Shown here: positions 1 to 11,504 of the stretch, piece after piece
How the letters are laid out: every line of letters starts with the position of its first letter
Numbering within the stretch: position 1 is the first letter of the stretch
NCBI RefSeq assembly: GCF_932526225.1
Contig: NC_064045.1
Coordinates: 2,299,813-2,363,812 of the forward strand
Origin: Nematostella vectensis
Taxonomy: Eukaryota; Cnidaria; Anthozoa; Actiniaria; Edwardsiidae
Direction of reading: 5' to 3'
Length of the DNA stretch: 64,000 bases
Notes under the pieces: model-generated
Database searches by the model: none
Told to the model about the DNA's origin: nothing
Seen by the model: the letters and a program-made list of their open reading frames with translations, nothing else
Made by a program: the position numbers and the translations under genes

Positions 1-52
1 ATACATGGGGTATTTTGCGATAAAAAAAGTATTTTGAGTGATGATGTGGTCT

Positions 53-62
53 TTGAACTTTT
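53..62 (-). promoter_or_regulatory. H2A histone downstream element (candidate)
   Basis: AAAAGTTCAA on the minus strand, 12 nt after the stem-loop. This is the expected place of the U7 snRNA pairing site and it is shared with H2B and H3. U7 pairing is inferred, not shown. Confidence 0.7.
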
Positions 63-74
63 GTGCGATGTGGT

Positions 75-90
75 GGTTCCTAAAAGAACC
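75..90 (-). terminator. H2A mRNA 3' stem-loop (copy 1)
   Basis: Read on the minus strand: GGTTCT-TTTA-GGAACC, a 6-bp stem with a 4-nt loop whose closing pair is U-G, followed by ACCACA where cleavage is expected. It replaces the poly(A) tail and is bound by SLBP in animals. In every unit it lies 32-47 bp beyond the H2A stop codon. Confidence 0.96.
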
Positions 91-121
91 GTTTGTTTTT
101 CAGCAGCCGAGTCCTGACTGC

Positions 122-499
122 TCACTTGCTCTTTTTCTCGGTCTTCTTCGGGAGAAGAGATGCTTGGATGTTTGGTAGGACCCCGCCCTGCGCAATGGTA
201 ACACCATGCAATAACCTATTCAGCTCCTCGTCGTTTCTTACGGCAAGCTGTAGGTGACGCGGGATTATCCTCGTTTTCTTGTTGTCACGAGCAGCGTTAC
301 CGGCAAGCTCCAATATCTCAGCACTTAGATACTCTAGGACTGCAGCAAGGTATACAGGTGCACCGGCGCCTACTCTCTCAGCGTAGTTGCCCTTACGGAG
401 GTGACGATGGATACGGCCGACGGGGAACTGAAGTCCGGCACGGGATGAGCGAGTCTTGGACTTGGTGCCCTTAGCTTTACCTTTGCCTCGGCCAGACAT
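122..499 (-). CDS. H2A: Histone H2A, copy 1
   Basis: Core histone that dimerises with H2B and wraps DNA in the nucleosome. The 125-residue protein has a basic N-tail ([14 protein letters not shown]), the [10 protein letters not shown] signature at 19-28 (Met removed), the histone fold and a short basic C-tail. Acidic-patch residues E55, E60, E63, D89, E90 and E91 are present, and K118 matches the ubiquitylated K119 of vertebrate H2A. There is no SQ[E/D] C-terminal motif, so it is canonical H2A and not H2A.X; the length rules out H2A.Z and macroH2A. Two residues look unusual: S113 in QASLLPKK (usually V) and H97 (usually S/A/G). No intron. Divergent from H2B across 361 bp, with its 3' end facing the H3 of the neighbouring unit. 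The 3' stem-loop (75-90) and absence of a poly(A) signal indicate replication-dependent expression. Protein identical in all 18 copies. Confidence 0.99.
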   Translation of the reverse strand: MSGRGKGKAKGTKSKTRSSRAGLQFPVGRIHRHLRKGNYAERVGAGAPVYLAAVLEYLSAEILELAGNAARDNKKTRIIPRHLQLAVRNDEELNRLLHGVTIAQGGVLPNIQASLLPKKTEKKSK

Positions 500-589
500 G
501 ATGATTTATATATAACTAAACAGTGGTTGAGTTGATTTAACGTCTGAATGTTGTGATGAGATCACTTAGCTGTACTGACTTTGCCTTTC

Positions 590-597
590 TATTTATT
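590..597 (-). promoter_or_regulatory. H2A TATA-type box
   Basis: AATAAATA on the minus strand, about 91 bp before the ATG, similar to the spacing of the clear H3 TATA box. The TATATATAA nearer the ATG (about 510-517) leaves no room for a leader and is less likely. Confidence 0.6.
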
Positions 598-606
598 CTG
601 CATGCC

Positions 607-611
607 GGATC
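607..611 (-). promoter_or_regulatory. H2A GATCC pentamer
   Basis: TTTCGATCCGG on the minus strand, ending 9 bp upstream of the TATA-type box. A GATCC pentamer just upstream of TATA is an old observation for sea urchin histone genes. Confidence 0.55.
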
Positions 612-674
612 GAAACGTAAAATTGCGTAAACAATAGATCTTTTGTTGTGTGTACAGCGCGTTTGCCGGTGCGC

Positions 675-681
675 GGGGCGG
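675..681 (+). promoter_or_regulatory. GC box between H2A and H2B
   Basis: GGGGCGG in a GC-rich stretch (665-691) of an otherwise A/T-rich promoter; Sp1-family type site, activity not shown. Confidence 0.45.
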
Positions 682-715
682 TGACAAGCCGCATCTGCAT
701 ATTAGCGAAAAACAG

Positions 716-720
716 CCAAT
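716..720 (+). promoter_or_regulatory. H2B CCAAT box
   Basis: CCAAT on the coding strand about 42 bp upstream of the H2B TATA-type box, normal spacing for NF-Y-type sites in histone promoters. Confidence 0.55.
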
Positions 721-737
721 GGGATGGCTTCCATTCC

Positions 738-742
738 GATCC
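738..742 (+). promoter_or_regulatory. H2B GATCC pentamer
   Basis: TTCCGATCCGG, 20 bp upstream of the TATA-type box; the same core as in the H2A and H3 promoters. Confidence 0.55.
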
Positions 743-762
743 GGTCAGTAACAATAGAGTTG

Positions 763-770
763 TAAATAAA
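763..770 (+). promoter_or_regulatory. H2B TATA-type box
   Basis: TAAATAAA, about 98 bp before the ATG. An inverted repeat TACTCG(775-780)/CGAGTA(786-791) follows at once, between the box and the likely transcription start. Confidence 0.6.
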
Positions 771-860
771 AGCGTACTCGCATCTCGAGTATTTACAATT
801 TCTTTCTGAGAATCAGAAAATTAAGTTTCATTTGAGCACTCGGGCCTGTTAACAAACATC

Positions 861-1229
861 ATGCCTCCTAAATCTGGTAAGAAACCCGAAGCATCTAAAG
901 GCAAGAAAAACGTCGTAGCTGGTGACAAAAAGAAGCGCAAAGGTCGTCGCAAGGAGAGCTACGCCATCTACATTTACAAAGTTCTGAAGCAAGTTCATCC
1001 CGACACAGGAATCTCCAGCAAAGCAATGGGCATCATGAATTCGTTCGTGAACGATATATTCGAACGCATCGCTGCAGAGTCGTCTCGACTAGCGCACTAC
1101 AACAAGAAGTCCACAATCAGCTCGCGAGAGATTCAGACTGCAATTCGCCTACTACTACCAGGGGAGCTTGCCAAACACGCCGTCAGCGAGGGGACCAAAG
1201 CCGTTACTAAGTACACCAGCAGCAAGTGA
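861..1229 (+). CDS. H2B: Histone H2B, copy 1
   Basis: Core histone partner of H2A. The 122-residue protein has a lysine-rich N-tail opening [15 protein letters not shown] and a basic repression-type stretch [11 protein letters not shown] (22-32). Next comes the histone fold from [23 protein letters not shown], then the C-terminal helix ending [10 protein letters not shown]116 is the equivalent of vertebrate K120, the ubiquitylation site. ATG context aacatcATG. The N-tail is the only strongly lineage-variable part and would be the best handle for naming the organism. Stem-loop 1254-1269 lies 25 bp after the stop codon; an AATAAA (1246-1251) sits just before it but is too close upstream of the stem-loop to direct normal polyadenylation. 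Protein identical in all 18 copies. Confidence 0.99.
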   Translation: MPPKSGKKPEASKGKKNVVAGDKKKRKGRRKESYAIYIYKVLKQVHPDTGISSKAMGIMNSFVNDIFERIAAESSRLAHYNKKSTISSREIQTAIRLLLPGELAKHAVSEGTKAVTKYTSSK

Positions 1230-1253
1230 TTCATTGCTCTATAGCAATAAAAC

Positions 1254-1269
1254 GGCTCTTTTAGGAGCC
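1254..1269 (+). terminator. H2B mRNA 3' stem-loop (copy 1)
   Basis: GGCTCT-TTTA-GGAGCC, then ACCACA. The closing pair is U-G as in H2A and H4, but the stem core is GGCTC. Found 25-40 bp after the stop codon in all 18 units. Confidence 0.96.
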
Positions 1270-1280
1270 ACCACATAGAG

Positions 1281-1290
1281 AAAAGTTCAA
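1281..1290 (+). promoter_or_regulatory. H2B histone downstream element (candidate)
   Basis: AAAAGTTCAA, 11 nt after the stem-loop; same 10-mer as H2A. Confidence 0.7.
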
Positions 1291-1560
1291 GTCACATGCA
1301 ATCTGACTATAACAAAACGAATATCCCCTGCCTCTCCCATAACAAACAACACAAAAACATATACACTACATATCTAGAGTCAACATGCACCTCTCCCTAT
1401 AAAAAAAAAAACAATAACAACCTCAACCGAAAGAGTACGCGCATACGCAAAACACCGAAAAGCAGATTTTTGATTCGTCGATAGAAAAAAAAGATATAAA
1501 AGTCGCTTAAGGAATAGCATCGTTATTGTCAAGCATAAACAAGAAATGCAACCGCCACTA

Positions 1561-1688
1561 GACTCTATATTGATGATGATGTCTAGCTTCGAAATAAACA
1601 CGGTTATATCTTTACGCGAGTTAAGACTCTATATTAGATGATAATGTTTAGATTCGATATAAACACAGTTTTATCTTAACGCGAGTTT
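1561..1688 (+). repeat. Imperfect tandem duplication, 2 x 64 bp
   Basis: Two 64-bp blocks (1561-1624 and 1625-1688), both opening gactctatatt and both ending in a near-identical acgcgagtt. The halves have diverged from each other, but each is kept nearly constant from unit to unit, so the duplication predates the present homogenised array. Confidence 0.8.
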
Positions 1689-1874
1689 GTGCAGAATCAT
1701 TTAACTACAAATTTGTTGCGAAAGGCCTCCTATTGTTAGCTTGTTTCTTTACCTATTTGTTGGTATGTAAGTATTGGTTAGTTGTGCGTGGTTGTATGTT
1801 TGGTGCGCGAGTGATTGTTTAGTTTAGCGTTTCTAGTGTTTCTCTTATAACGAGATATTATCGATGCATTGGGA

Positions 1875-1884
1875 CATGACTCTT
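1875..1884 (-). promoter_or_regulatory. H4 histone downstream element, divergent (candidate)
   Basis: AAGAGTCATG on the minus strand, 12 nt after the stem-loop. It departs from the AAAAGTYCAA of the other genes and overlaps a small hairpin, ATGAC-AAGA-GTCAT (1876-1889). Confidence 0.6.
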
Positions 1885-1896
1885 GTCATATGTGGT

Positions 1897-1912
1897 GGTT
1901 CCTAAAAGAACC
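1897..1912 (-). terminator. H4 mRNA 3' stem-loop (copy 1)
   Basis: Minus strand GGTTCT-TTTA-GGAACC, the same 16 bases as the H2A stem-loop, then ACCACA. It lies 39-54 bp beyond the stop codon in every unit, including the broken copy 2. Confidence 0.96.
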
Positions 1913-1950
1913 GTTTGTGTTTTGTTTTGAACTCTTGGAAGAGAAGTCGC

Positions 1951-2304
<354 letters not shown>

Positions 2305-2356
2305 TCACTTGTGCTTGAATGAGCAAATGATGTGATTCCCTACTTTGTTGCAATAG

Positions 2357-2362
2357 TTTATA
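2357..2362 (-). promoter_or_regulatory. H4 TATA box
   Basis: TATAAA within CTATTATAAACTAT on the minus strand, 95 bp before the H4 ATG. Confidence 0.75.
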
Positions 2363-2439
2363 ATAGCAATCAGCCGACCTCTAAGGAAACGTACGGTGCC
2401 GAAATCTTAAGCTATGAGACAAAAGGCTAGACAACTCAA

Positions 2440-2444
2440 CCAAT
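2440..2444 (+). promoter_or_regulatory. H3 CCAAT box
   Basis: CCAAT on the H3 strand, 64 bp upstream of its TATA box. Confidence 0.55.
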
Positions 2445-2484
2445 CGTTAGTTTTTAGGTCATGAAATATGCATTCCGTGTTTCC

Positions 2485-2489
2485 GATCC
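2485..2489 (+). promoter_or_regulatory. H3 GATCC pentamer
   Basis: GTTTCCGATCCGCC, 19 bp upstream of TATA. The base two before the pentamer (2483) is C in units 1, 2 and 4 and T in units 3 and 5-18. Confidence 0.55.
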
Positions 2490-2508
2490 GCCTCAGCCCC
2501 GCGCTCGG

Positions 2509-2516
2509 TATAAATA
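2509..2516 (+). promoter_or_regulatory. H3 TATA box
   Basis: TATAAATA preceded by a GC-rich stretch (ccccgcgctcgg), the clearest core promoter in the unit, 81 bp upstream of the ATG. Confidence 0.85.
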
Positions 2517-2557
2517 GCTCTAGAAAGCGACACGGTTTCCATCTAACGATTGCTCCA

Positions 2558-3000
<443 letters not shown>

Positions 3001-3027
3001 ACACACCCAAGCTCATAAATTACAAAC

Positions 3028-3043
3028 GGCTCTTTTAAGAGCC
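3028..3043 (+). terminator. H3 mRNA 3' stem-loop (copy 1)
   Basis: GGCTCT-TTTA-AGAGCC, the only one of the four with a fully Watson-Crick stem and the one matching the animal consensus best. It lies 28-43 bp after the stop codon in every unit. Confidence 0.97.
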
Positions 3044-3054
3044 ACCACATGATC

Positions 3055-3064
3055 AAAAGTCCAA
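3055..3064 (+). promoter_or_regulatory. H3 histone downstream element (candidate)
   Basis: AAAAGTCCAA, 11 nt after the stem-loop; differs by one base from the H2A/H2B element. Confidence 0.7.
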
Positions 3065-3214
3065 TATCAGTCTGCATCTCAAACGACAATTCCCTTTCCC
3101 GTGTTAAGGTGGCATTTCTATGGCACATTCCTAGCATATATGGAACTCGGCCGTTCCTCTGACATTTTACATAATTTTACTCATGCATTTTATTGACGCC
3201 TCCTTAGAGTTGGC

Positions 3215-3233
3215 GCTTGTTTACAAAACAAGC
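3215..3233 (+). repeat. Inverted repeat, 8-bp arms
   Basis: GCTTGTTT-ACA-AAACAAGC, a perfect hairpin kept in every unit, in the H3-H2A spacer about 170 bp after the H3 stem-loop. Possible transcription stop or small-RNA hairpin; function unknown. Confidence 0.75.
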
Positions 3234-3339
3234 CTAATTCGCGAGTGGTATGACTTCTCATAATTTGTTTTAAACTCTTCGTATCATTCGTACGGGATTG
3301 ACTCACATTTAGAGAATTTCAAAGTTTGTGCGCTTATTT

Positions 3340-3354
3340 TTATGGTCACCATAA
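3340..3354. repeat. 15-bp near-palindrome
   Basis: TTATGGT-C-ACCATAA, perfect 7-bp arms around one base; conserved in all units. Could be a dimeric protein-binding site; no factor is recognised. Confidence 0.7.
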
Positions 3355-3374
3355 GAGAGTAAGATTTTGTTTAG

Positions 3375-3394
3375 GTGTGTGTGCGTGCGCGCGC
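3375..3394. repeat. Alternating purine-pyrimidine (GT/GC) run
   Basis: Twenty bases of strict G/T then G/C alternation (gtgtgtgtgcgtgcgcgcgc), the type of sequence that can adopt Z-DNA. Present once per unit without visible length change. Confidence 0.8.
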
Positions 3395-3664
3395 TAGTAG
3401 AGAATAATCGCTCGGTGCGTAGCTCGCCGTTTTCTAAGTAACACCGCCAAAGTAACCGCCCGTGCCGCTTAAAGTTTTGTCACCGAATACGTGCTGTTTA
3501 TGTGGTTTAAGGGCATCTTCTAGAATAAGGGTATCGAATAAAAATACATGGGGTATTTTGCGATAAAAAAAGTATTTTGAGTGATGATGTGGTCTTTGAA
3601 CTTTTGTGCGATGTGGTGGTTCCTAAAAGAACCGTTTGTTTTTCAGCAGCCGAGTCCTGACTGC

Positions 3665-4042
3665 TCACTTGCTCTTTTTCTCGGTCTTCTTCGGGAGAAG
3701 AGATGCTTGGATGTTTGGTAGGACCCCGCCCTGCGCAATGGTAACACCATGCAATAACCTATTCAGCTCCTCGTCGTTTCTTACGGCAAGCTGTAGGTGA
3801 CGCGGGATTATCCTCGTTTTCTTGTTGTCACGAGCAGCGTTACCGGCAAGCTCCAATATCTCAGCACTTAGATACTCTAGGACTGCAGCAAGGTATACAG
3901 GTGCACCGGCGCCTACTCTCTCAGCGTAGTTGCCCTTACGGAGGTGACGATGGATACGGCCGACGGGGAACTGAAGTCCGGCACGGGATGAGCGAGTCTT
4001 GGACTTGGTGCCCTTAGCTTTACCTTTGCCTCGGCCAGACAT
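3665..4042 (-). CDS. H2A: Histone H2A, copy 2
   Basis: Protein identical to copy 1, with Leu-57 codon CTA as in copies 1 and 3. The leader contains the 10-bp block 4065-4074 that can form a hairpin, widening the gap to H2B to 371 bp. Stem-loop 3618-3633. Confidence 0.99.
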   Translation of the reverse strand: MSGRGKGKAKGTKSKTRSSRAGLQFPVGRIHRHLRKGNYAERVGAGAPVYLAAVLEYLSAEILELAGNAARDNKKTRIIPRHLQLAVRNDEELNRLLHGVTIAQGGVLPNIQASLLPKKTEKKSK

Positions 4043-4063
4043 GATGATTTATATATAACTAAA

Positions 4064-4079
4064 CCACTTTGAACAGTGG
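4064..4079 (-). repeat. Hairpin block in the H2A leader, units 2 and 3 only
   Basis: CCACT-6 nt-AGTGG created by a 10-bp block (4065-4074) absent from unit 1 and units 4-18. The block is flanked by aac direct repeats, so loss by slippage is likely. The second instance is 7614-7629. Confidence 0.85.
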
Positions 4080-4413
4080 TTGAGTTGATTTAACGTCTGA
4101 ATGTTGTGATGAGATCACTTAGCTGTACTGACTTTGCCTTTCTATTTATTCTGCATGCCGGATCGAAACGTAAAATTGCGTAAACAATAGATCTTTTGTT
4201 GTGTGTACAGCGCGTTTGCCGGTGCGCGGGGCGGTGACAAGCCGCATCTGCATATTAGCGAAAAACAGCCAATGGGATGGCTTCCATTCCGATCCGGTCA
4301 GTAACAATAGAGTTGTAAATAAAAGCGTACTCGCATCTCGAGTATTTACAATTTCTTTCTGAGAATCAGAAAATTAAGTTTCATTTGAGCACTCGGGCCT
4401 GTTAACAAACATC

Positions 4414-4782
4414 ATGCCTCCTAAATCTGGTAAGAAACCCGAAGCATCTAAAGGCAAGAAAAACGTCGTAGCTGGTGACAAAAAGAAGCGCAAAGGTCGT
4501 CGCAAGGAGAGCTACGCCATCTACATTTACAAAGTTCTGAAGCAAGTTCATCCCGACACAGGAATCTCCAGCAAAGCAATGGGCATCATGAATTCGTTCG
4601 TGAACGATATATTCGAACGCATCGCTGCAGAGTCGTCTCGACTAGCGCACTACAACAAGAAGTCCACAATCAGCTCGCGAGAGATTCAGACTGCAATTCG
4701 CCTACTACTACCAGGGGAGCTTGCCAAACACGCCGTCAGCGAGGGGACCAAAGCCGTTACTAAGTACACCAGCAGCAAGTGA
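4414..4782 (+). CDS. H2B: Histone H2B, copy 2
   Basis: Protein identical to copy 1. Stem-loop 4807-4822 with AATAAA just before it. The next gene downstream, H4, is broken in this unit. Confidence 0.99.
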   Translation: MPPKSGKKPEASKGKKNVVAGDKKKRKGRRKESYAIYIYKVLKQVHPDTGISSKAMGIMNSFVNDIFERIAAESSRLAHYNKKSTISSREIQTAIRLLLPGELAKHAVSEGTKAVTKYTSSK

Positions 4783-5501
4783 TTCATTGCTCTATAGCAA
4801 TAAAACGGCTCTTTTAGGAGCCACCACATAGAGAAAAGTTCAAGTCACATGCAATCTGACTATAACAAAACGAATATCCCCTGCCTCTCCCATAACAAAC
4901 AACACAAAAACATATACACTACATATCTAGAGTCAACATGCACCTCTCCCTATAAAAAAAAAACAATAACAACCTCAACCGAAAGAGTACGCGCATACGC
5001 AAAACACCGAAAAGCAGATTTTTGATTCGTCGATAGAAAAAAAAATATAAAAGTCGCTTAAGGAATAGCATCGTTATTGTCAAGCATAAACAAGAAATGC
5101 AACCGCCACTAGACTCTATATTGATGATGATGTCTAGCTTTGAAATAAACACGGTTATATCTTTACGCGAGTTAAGACTCTATATTAGATGATAATGTTT
5201 AGATTCGATATAAACACAGTTTTATCTTAACGCGAGTTTGTGCAGAATCATTTAACTACAAATTTGTTGCGAAAGGCCTCCTATTGTTAGCTTGTTTCTT
5301 TACCTATTTGTTGGTATGTAAGTATTGGTTAGTTGTGCGTGGTTGTATGTTTGGTGCGCGAGTGATTGTTTAGTTTAGCGTTTCTAGTGTTTCTCTTATA
5401 ACGAGATATTATCGATGCATTGGGACATGACTCTTGTCATATGTGGTGGTTCCTAAAAGAACCGTTTGTGTTTTGTTTTGAACTCTTGGAAGAGAAGTCG
5501 C

Positions 5502-5930
<429 letters not shown>

Positions 5931-6133
5931 CTAAGGAAACGTACGGTGCCGAAATCTTAAGCTATGAGACAAAAGGCTAGACAACTCAACCAATCGTTAG
6001 TTTTTAGGTCATGAAATATGCATTCCGTGTTTCCGATCCGCCTCAGCCCCGCGCTCGGTATAAATAGCTCTAGAAAGCGACACGGTTTCCATCTAACGAT
6101 TGCTCCATTGTAACACCTTGTAACATATTGTAA

Positions 6134-6550
<417 letters not shown>

Positions 6551-7214
6551 ACACACCCAAGCTCATAAATTACAAACGGCTCTTTTAAGAGCCACCACAT
6601 GATCAAAAGTCCAATATCAGTCTGCATCTCAAACGACAATTCCCTTTCCCGTGTTAAGGTGGCATTTCTATGGCACATTCCTAGCATATATGGAACTCGG
6701 CCGTTCCTCTGACATTTTACATAATTTTACTCATGCATTTTATTGACGCCTCCTTAGAGTTGGCGCTTGTTTACAAAACAAGCCTAATTCGCGAGTGGTA
6801 TGACTTCTCATAATTTGTTTTAAACTCTTCGTATCATTCGTACGGGATTGACTCACATTTAGAGAATTTCAAAGTTTGTGCGCTTATTTTTATGGTCACC
6901 ATAAGAGAGTAAGATTTTGTTTAGGTGTGTGTGCGTGCGCGCGCTAGTAGAGAATAATCGCTCGGTGCGTAGCTCGCCGTTTTCTAAGTAACACCGCCAA
7001 AGTAACCGCCCGTGCCGCTTAAAGTTTTGTCACCGAATACGTGCTGTTTATGTGGTTTAAGGGCATCTTCTAGAATAAGGGTATCGAATAAAAATACATG
7101 GGGTATTTTGCGATAAAAAAAGTATTTTGAGTGATGATGTGGTCTTTGAACTTTTGTGCGATGTGGTGGTTCCTAAAAGAACCGTTTGTTTTTCAGCAGC
7201 CGAGTCCTGACTGC

Positions 7215-7592
7215 TCACTTGCTCTTTTTCTCGGTCTTCTTCGGGAGAAGAGATGCTTGGATGTTTGGTAGGACCCCGCCCTGCGCAATGGTAACACCAT
7301 GCAATAACCTATTCAGCTCCTCGTCGTTTCTTACGGCAAGCTGTAGGTGACGCGGGATTATCCTCGTTTTCTTGTTGTCACGAGCAGCGTTACCGGCAAG
7401 CTCCAATATCTCAGCACTTAGATACTCTAGGACTGCAGCAAGGTATACAGGTGCACCGGCGCCTACTCTCTCAGCGTAGTTGCCCTTACGGAGGTGACGA
7501 TGGATACGGCCGACGGGGAACTGAAGTCCGGCACGGGATGAGCGAGTCTTGGACTTGGTGCCCTTAGCTTTACCTTTGCCTCGGCCAGACAT
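7215..7592 (-). CDS. H2A: Histone H2A, copy 3
   Basis: Protein identical to copy 1; Leu codon CTA. The leader has the same 10-bp hairpin block as copy 2 (hairpin 7614-7629). Stem-loop 7168-7183. Confidence 0.99.
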   Translation of the reverse strand: MSGRGKGKAKGTKSKTRSSRAGLQFPVGRIHRHLRKGNYAERVGAGAPVYLAAVLEYLSAEILELAGNAARDNKKTRIIPRHLQLAVRNDEELNRLLHGVTIAQGGVLPNIQASLLPKKTEKKSK

Positions 7593-7963
7593 GATGATTT
7601 ATATATAACTAAACCACTTTGAACAGTGGTTGAGTTGATTTAACGTCTGAATGTTGTGATGAGATCACTTAGCTGTACTGACTTTGCCTTTCTATTTATT
7701 CTGCATGCCGGATCGAAACGTAAAATTGCGTAAACAATAGATCTTTTGTTGTGTGTACAGCGCGTTTGCCGGTGCGCGGGGCGGTGACAAGCCGCATCTG
7801 CATATTAGCGAAAAACAGCCAATGGGATGGCTTCCATTCCGATCCGGTCAGTAACAATAGAGTTGTAAATAAAAGCGTACTCGCATCTCGAGTATTTACA
7901 ATTTCTTTCTGAGAATCAGAAAATTAAGTTTCATTTGAGCACTCGGGCCTGTTAACAAACATC

Positions 7964-8332
7964 ATGCCTCCTAAATCTGGTAAGAAACCCGAAGCATCTA
8001 AAGGCAAGAAAAACGTCGTAGCTGGTGACAAAAAGAAGCGCAAAGGTCGTCGCAAGGAGAGCTACGCCATCTACATTTACAAAGTTCTGAAGCAAGTTCA
8101 TCCCGACACAGGAATCTCCAGCAAAGCAATGGGCATCATGAATTCGTTCGTGAACGATATATTCGAACGCATCGCTGCAGAGTCGTCTCGACTAGCGCAC
8201 TACAACAAGAAGTCCACAATCAGCTCGCGAGAGATTCAGACTGCAATTCGCCTACTACTACCAGGGGAGCTTGCCAAACACGCCGTCAGCGAGGGGACCA
8301 AAGCCGTTACTAAGTACACCAGCAGCAAGTGA
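7964..8332 (+). CDS. H2B: Histone H2B, copy 3
   Basis: Protein identical to copy 1; 371 bp from the H2A start. Stem-loop 8357-8372. Confidence 0.99.
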   Translation: MPPKSGKKPEASKGKKNVVAGDKKKRKGRRKESYAIYIYKVLKQVHPDTGISSKAMGIMNSFVNDIFERIAAESSRLAHYNKKSTISSREIQTAIRLLLPGELAKHAVSEGTKAVTKYTSSK

Positions 8333-9051
8333 TTCATTGCTCTATAGCAATAAAACGGCTCTTTTAGGAGCCACCACATAGAGAAAAGTTCAAGTCACAT
8401 GCAATCTGACTATAACAAAACGAATATCCCCTGCCTCTCCCATAACAAACAACACAAAAACATATACACTACATATCTAGAGTCAACATGCACCTCTCCC
8501 TATAAAAAAAAAACAATAACAACCTCAACCGAAAGAGTACGCGCATACGCAAAACACCGAAAAGCAGATTTTTGATTCGTCGATAGAAAAAAAAATATAA
8601 AAGTCGCTTAAGGAATAGCATCGTTATTGTCAAGCATAAACAAGAAATGCAACCGCCACTAGACTCTATATTGATGATGATGTCTAGCTTTGAAATAAAC
8701 ACGGTTATATCTTTACGCGAGTTAAGACTCTATATTAGATGATAATGTTTAGATTCGATATAAACACAGTTTTATCTTAACGCGAGTTTGTGCAGAATCA
8801 TTTAACTACAAATTTGTTGCGAAAGGCCTCCTATTGTTAGCTTGTTTCTTTACCTATTTGTTGGTATGTAAGTATTGGTTAGTTGTGCGTGGTTGTATGT
8901 TTGGTGCGCGAGTGATTGTTTAGTTTAGCGTTTCTAGTGTTTCTCTTATAACGAGATATTATCGATGCATTGGGACATGACTCTTGTCATATGTGGTGGT
9001 TCCTAAAAGAACCGTTTGTGTTTTGTTTTGAACTCTTGGAAGAGAAGTCGC

Positions 9052-9480
<429 letters not shown>

Positions 9481-9683
9481 CTAAGGAAACGTACGGTGCC
9501 GAAATCTTAAGCTATGAGACAAAAGGCTAGACAACTCAACCAATCGTTAGTTTTTAGGTCATGAAATATGCATTCCGTGTTTTCGATCCGCCTCAGCCCC
9601 GCGCTCGGTATAAATAGCTCTAGAAAGCGACACGGTTTCCATCTAACGATTGCTCCATTGTAACACCTTGTAACATATTGTAA

Positions 9684-10100
<417 letters not shown>

Positions 10101-10765
10101 ACACACCCAAGCTCATAAATTACAAACGGCTCTTTTAAGAGCCACCACATGATCAAAAGTCCAATATCAGTCTGCATCTCAAACGACAATTCCCTTTCCC
10201 GTGTTAAGGTGGCATTTCTATGGCACATTCCTAGCATATATGGAACTCGGCCGTTCCTCTGACATTTTACATAATTTTACTCATGCATTTTATTGACGCC
10301 TCCTTAGAGTTGGCGCTTGTTTACAAAACAAGCCTAATTCGCGAGTGGTATGACTTCTCATAATTTGTTTTAAACTCTTCGTATCATTCGTACGGGATTG
10401 ACTCACATTTAGAGAATTTCAAAGTTTGTGCGCTTATTTTTATGGTCACCATAAGAGAGTAAGATTTTGTTTAGGTGTGTGTGCGTGCGCGCGCTAGTAG
10501 AGAATAATCGCTCGGTGCGTAGCTCGCCGTTTTCTAAGTAACACCGCCAAAGTAACCGCCCGTGCCGCTTAAAGTTTTGTCACCGAATACGTGCTGTTTA
10601 TGTGGTTTAAGGGCATCTTCTAGAATAAGGGTATCGAATAAAAATACATGGGGTATTTTGCGATAAAAAAAAGTATTTTGAGTGATGATGTGGTCTTTGA
10701 ACTTTTGTGCGATGTGGTGGTTCCTAAAAGAACCGTTTGTTTTTCAGCAGCCGAGTCCTGACTGC

Positions 10766-11143
10766 TCACTTGCTCTTTTTCTCGGTCTTCTTCGGGAGAA
10801 GAGATGCTTGGATGTTTGGTAGGACCCCGCCCTGCGCAATGGTAACACCATGCAATAACCTATTCAGCTCCTCGTCGTTTCTTACGGCAAGCTGTAGGTG
10901 ACGCGGGATTATCCTCGTTTTCTTGTTGTCACGAGCAGCGTTACCGGCAAGCTCCAATATCTCAGCACTCAGATACTCTAGGACTGCAGCAAGGTATACA
11001 GGTGCACCGGCGCCTACTCTCTCAGCGTAGTTGCCCTTACGGAGGTGACGATGGATACGGCCGACGGGGAACTGAAGTCCGGCACGGGATGAGCGAGTCT
11101 TGGACTTGGTGCCCTTAGCTTTACCTTTGCCTCGGCCAGACAT
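10766..11143 (-). CDS. H2A: Histone H2A, copy 4
   Basis: First copy with Leu codon CTG and with G in place of A three bases before the ATG, as in all later copies. Protein unchanged. Gap to H2B 361 bp. Stem-loop 10719-10734. Confidence 0.99.
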   Translation of the reverse strand: MSGRGKGKAKGTKSKTRSSRAGLQFPVGRIHRHLRKGNYAERVGAGAPVYLAAVLEYLSAEILELAGNAARDNKKTRIIPRHLQLAVRNDEELNRLLHGVTIAQGGVLPNIQASLLPKKTEKKSK

Positions 11144-11504
11144 GACGATTTATATATAACTAAACAGTGGTTGAGTTGATTTAACGTCTGAATGTTGTGA
11201 TGAGATCACTTAGCTGTACTGACTTTGCCTTTCTATTTATTCTGCATGCCGGATCGAAACGTAAAATTGCGTAAACAATAGATCTTTTGTTGTGTGTACA
11301 GCGCGTTTGCCGGTGCGCGGGGCGGTGACAAGCCGCATCTGCATATTAGCGAAAAACAGCCAATGGGATGGCTTCCATTCCGATCCGGTCAGTAACAATA
11401 GAGTTGTAAATAAAAGCGTACTCGCATCTCGAGTATTTACAATTTCTTTCTGAGAATCAGAAAATTAAGTTTCATTTGAGCACTCGGGCCTGTTAACAAA
11501 CATC

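Larger units (their letters stand above)
500..860. promoter_or_regulatory. Shared divergent H2A-H2B promoter region
   Basis: The 361-bp stretch between the two start codons. From H2A to H2B it holds the H2A leader, a TATA-type box (590-597, minus), GATCC (607-611, minus), a GC box GGGGCGG (675-681), CCAAT (716-720), GATCC (738-742), a TATA-type box (763-770) and the H2B leader. It is repeated before every H2A/H2B pair (371 bp in units 2-3). The central GC box and CCAAT could serve both genes. Confidence 0.85.
1270..1896. other. H2B-H4 spacer (copy 1), no gene
   Basis: About 630 bp between the facing 3' ends of H2B and H4. It contains an A(9-11) tract followed by A/T-rich sequence (about 1401-1500), a 64-bp imperfect tandem duplication and a G/T-rich stretch (about 1740-1850). 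I see no rRNA, tRNA, snRNA or coding sequence. A 77-codon minus-strand frame changes its end whenever the A tract changes length, so it is not a maintained gene. Confidence 0.8.
3044..3617. other. H3-H2A spacer (from copy 1 into copy 2), no gene
   Basis: About 570 bp between the facing 3' ends of H3 and the next H2A. It contains an 8-bp inverted repeat (3215-3233), a 15-bp near-palindrome (3340-3354), an alternating GT/GC run (3375-3394) and two GTATTTTG copies near the unit joint. No coding sequence or RNA gene recognised; H1 is not here. Confidence 0.8.

Noticed and set aside
1296-1484. 62-codon plus-strand frame after H2B in units 1 and 9
   Set aside because: Exists only where the A tract is 11 long; no conservation in the other 16 units.
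3044-3617. Linked 5S rRNA, snRNA, spliced-leader or tRNA gene, or H1, in the spacers
   Set aside because: Some invertebrate histone repeats carry these, so I looked in both spacers on both strands. I recognised no 5S internal promoter, tRNA T-loop pattern or lysine/alanine-rich frame. A covariance-model search would settle it.
4919-5152. 77-codon hydrophobic minus-strand frame in the H2B-H4 spacer of most units
   Set aside because: Its C-terminal part changes with each change of A-tract length (units 1, 9 and 14 differ), so it is not under coding constraint.
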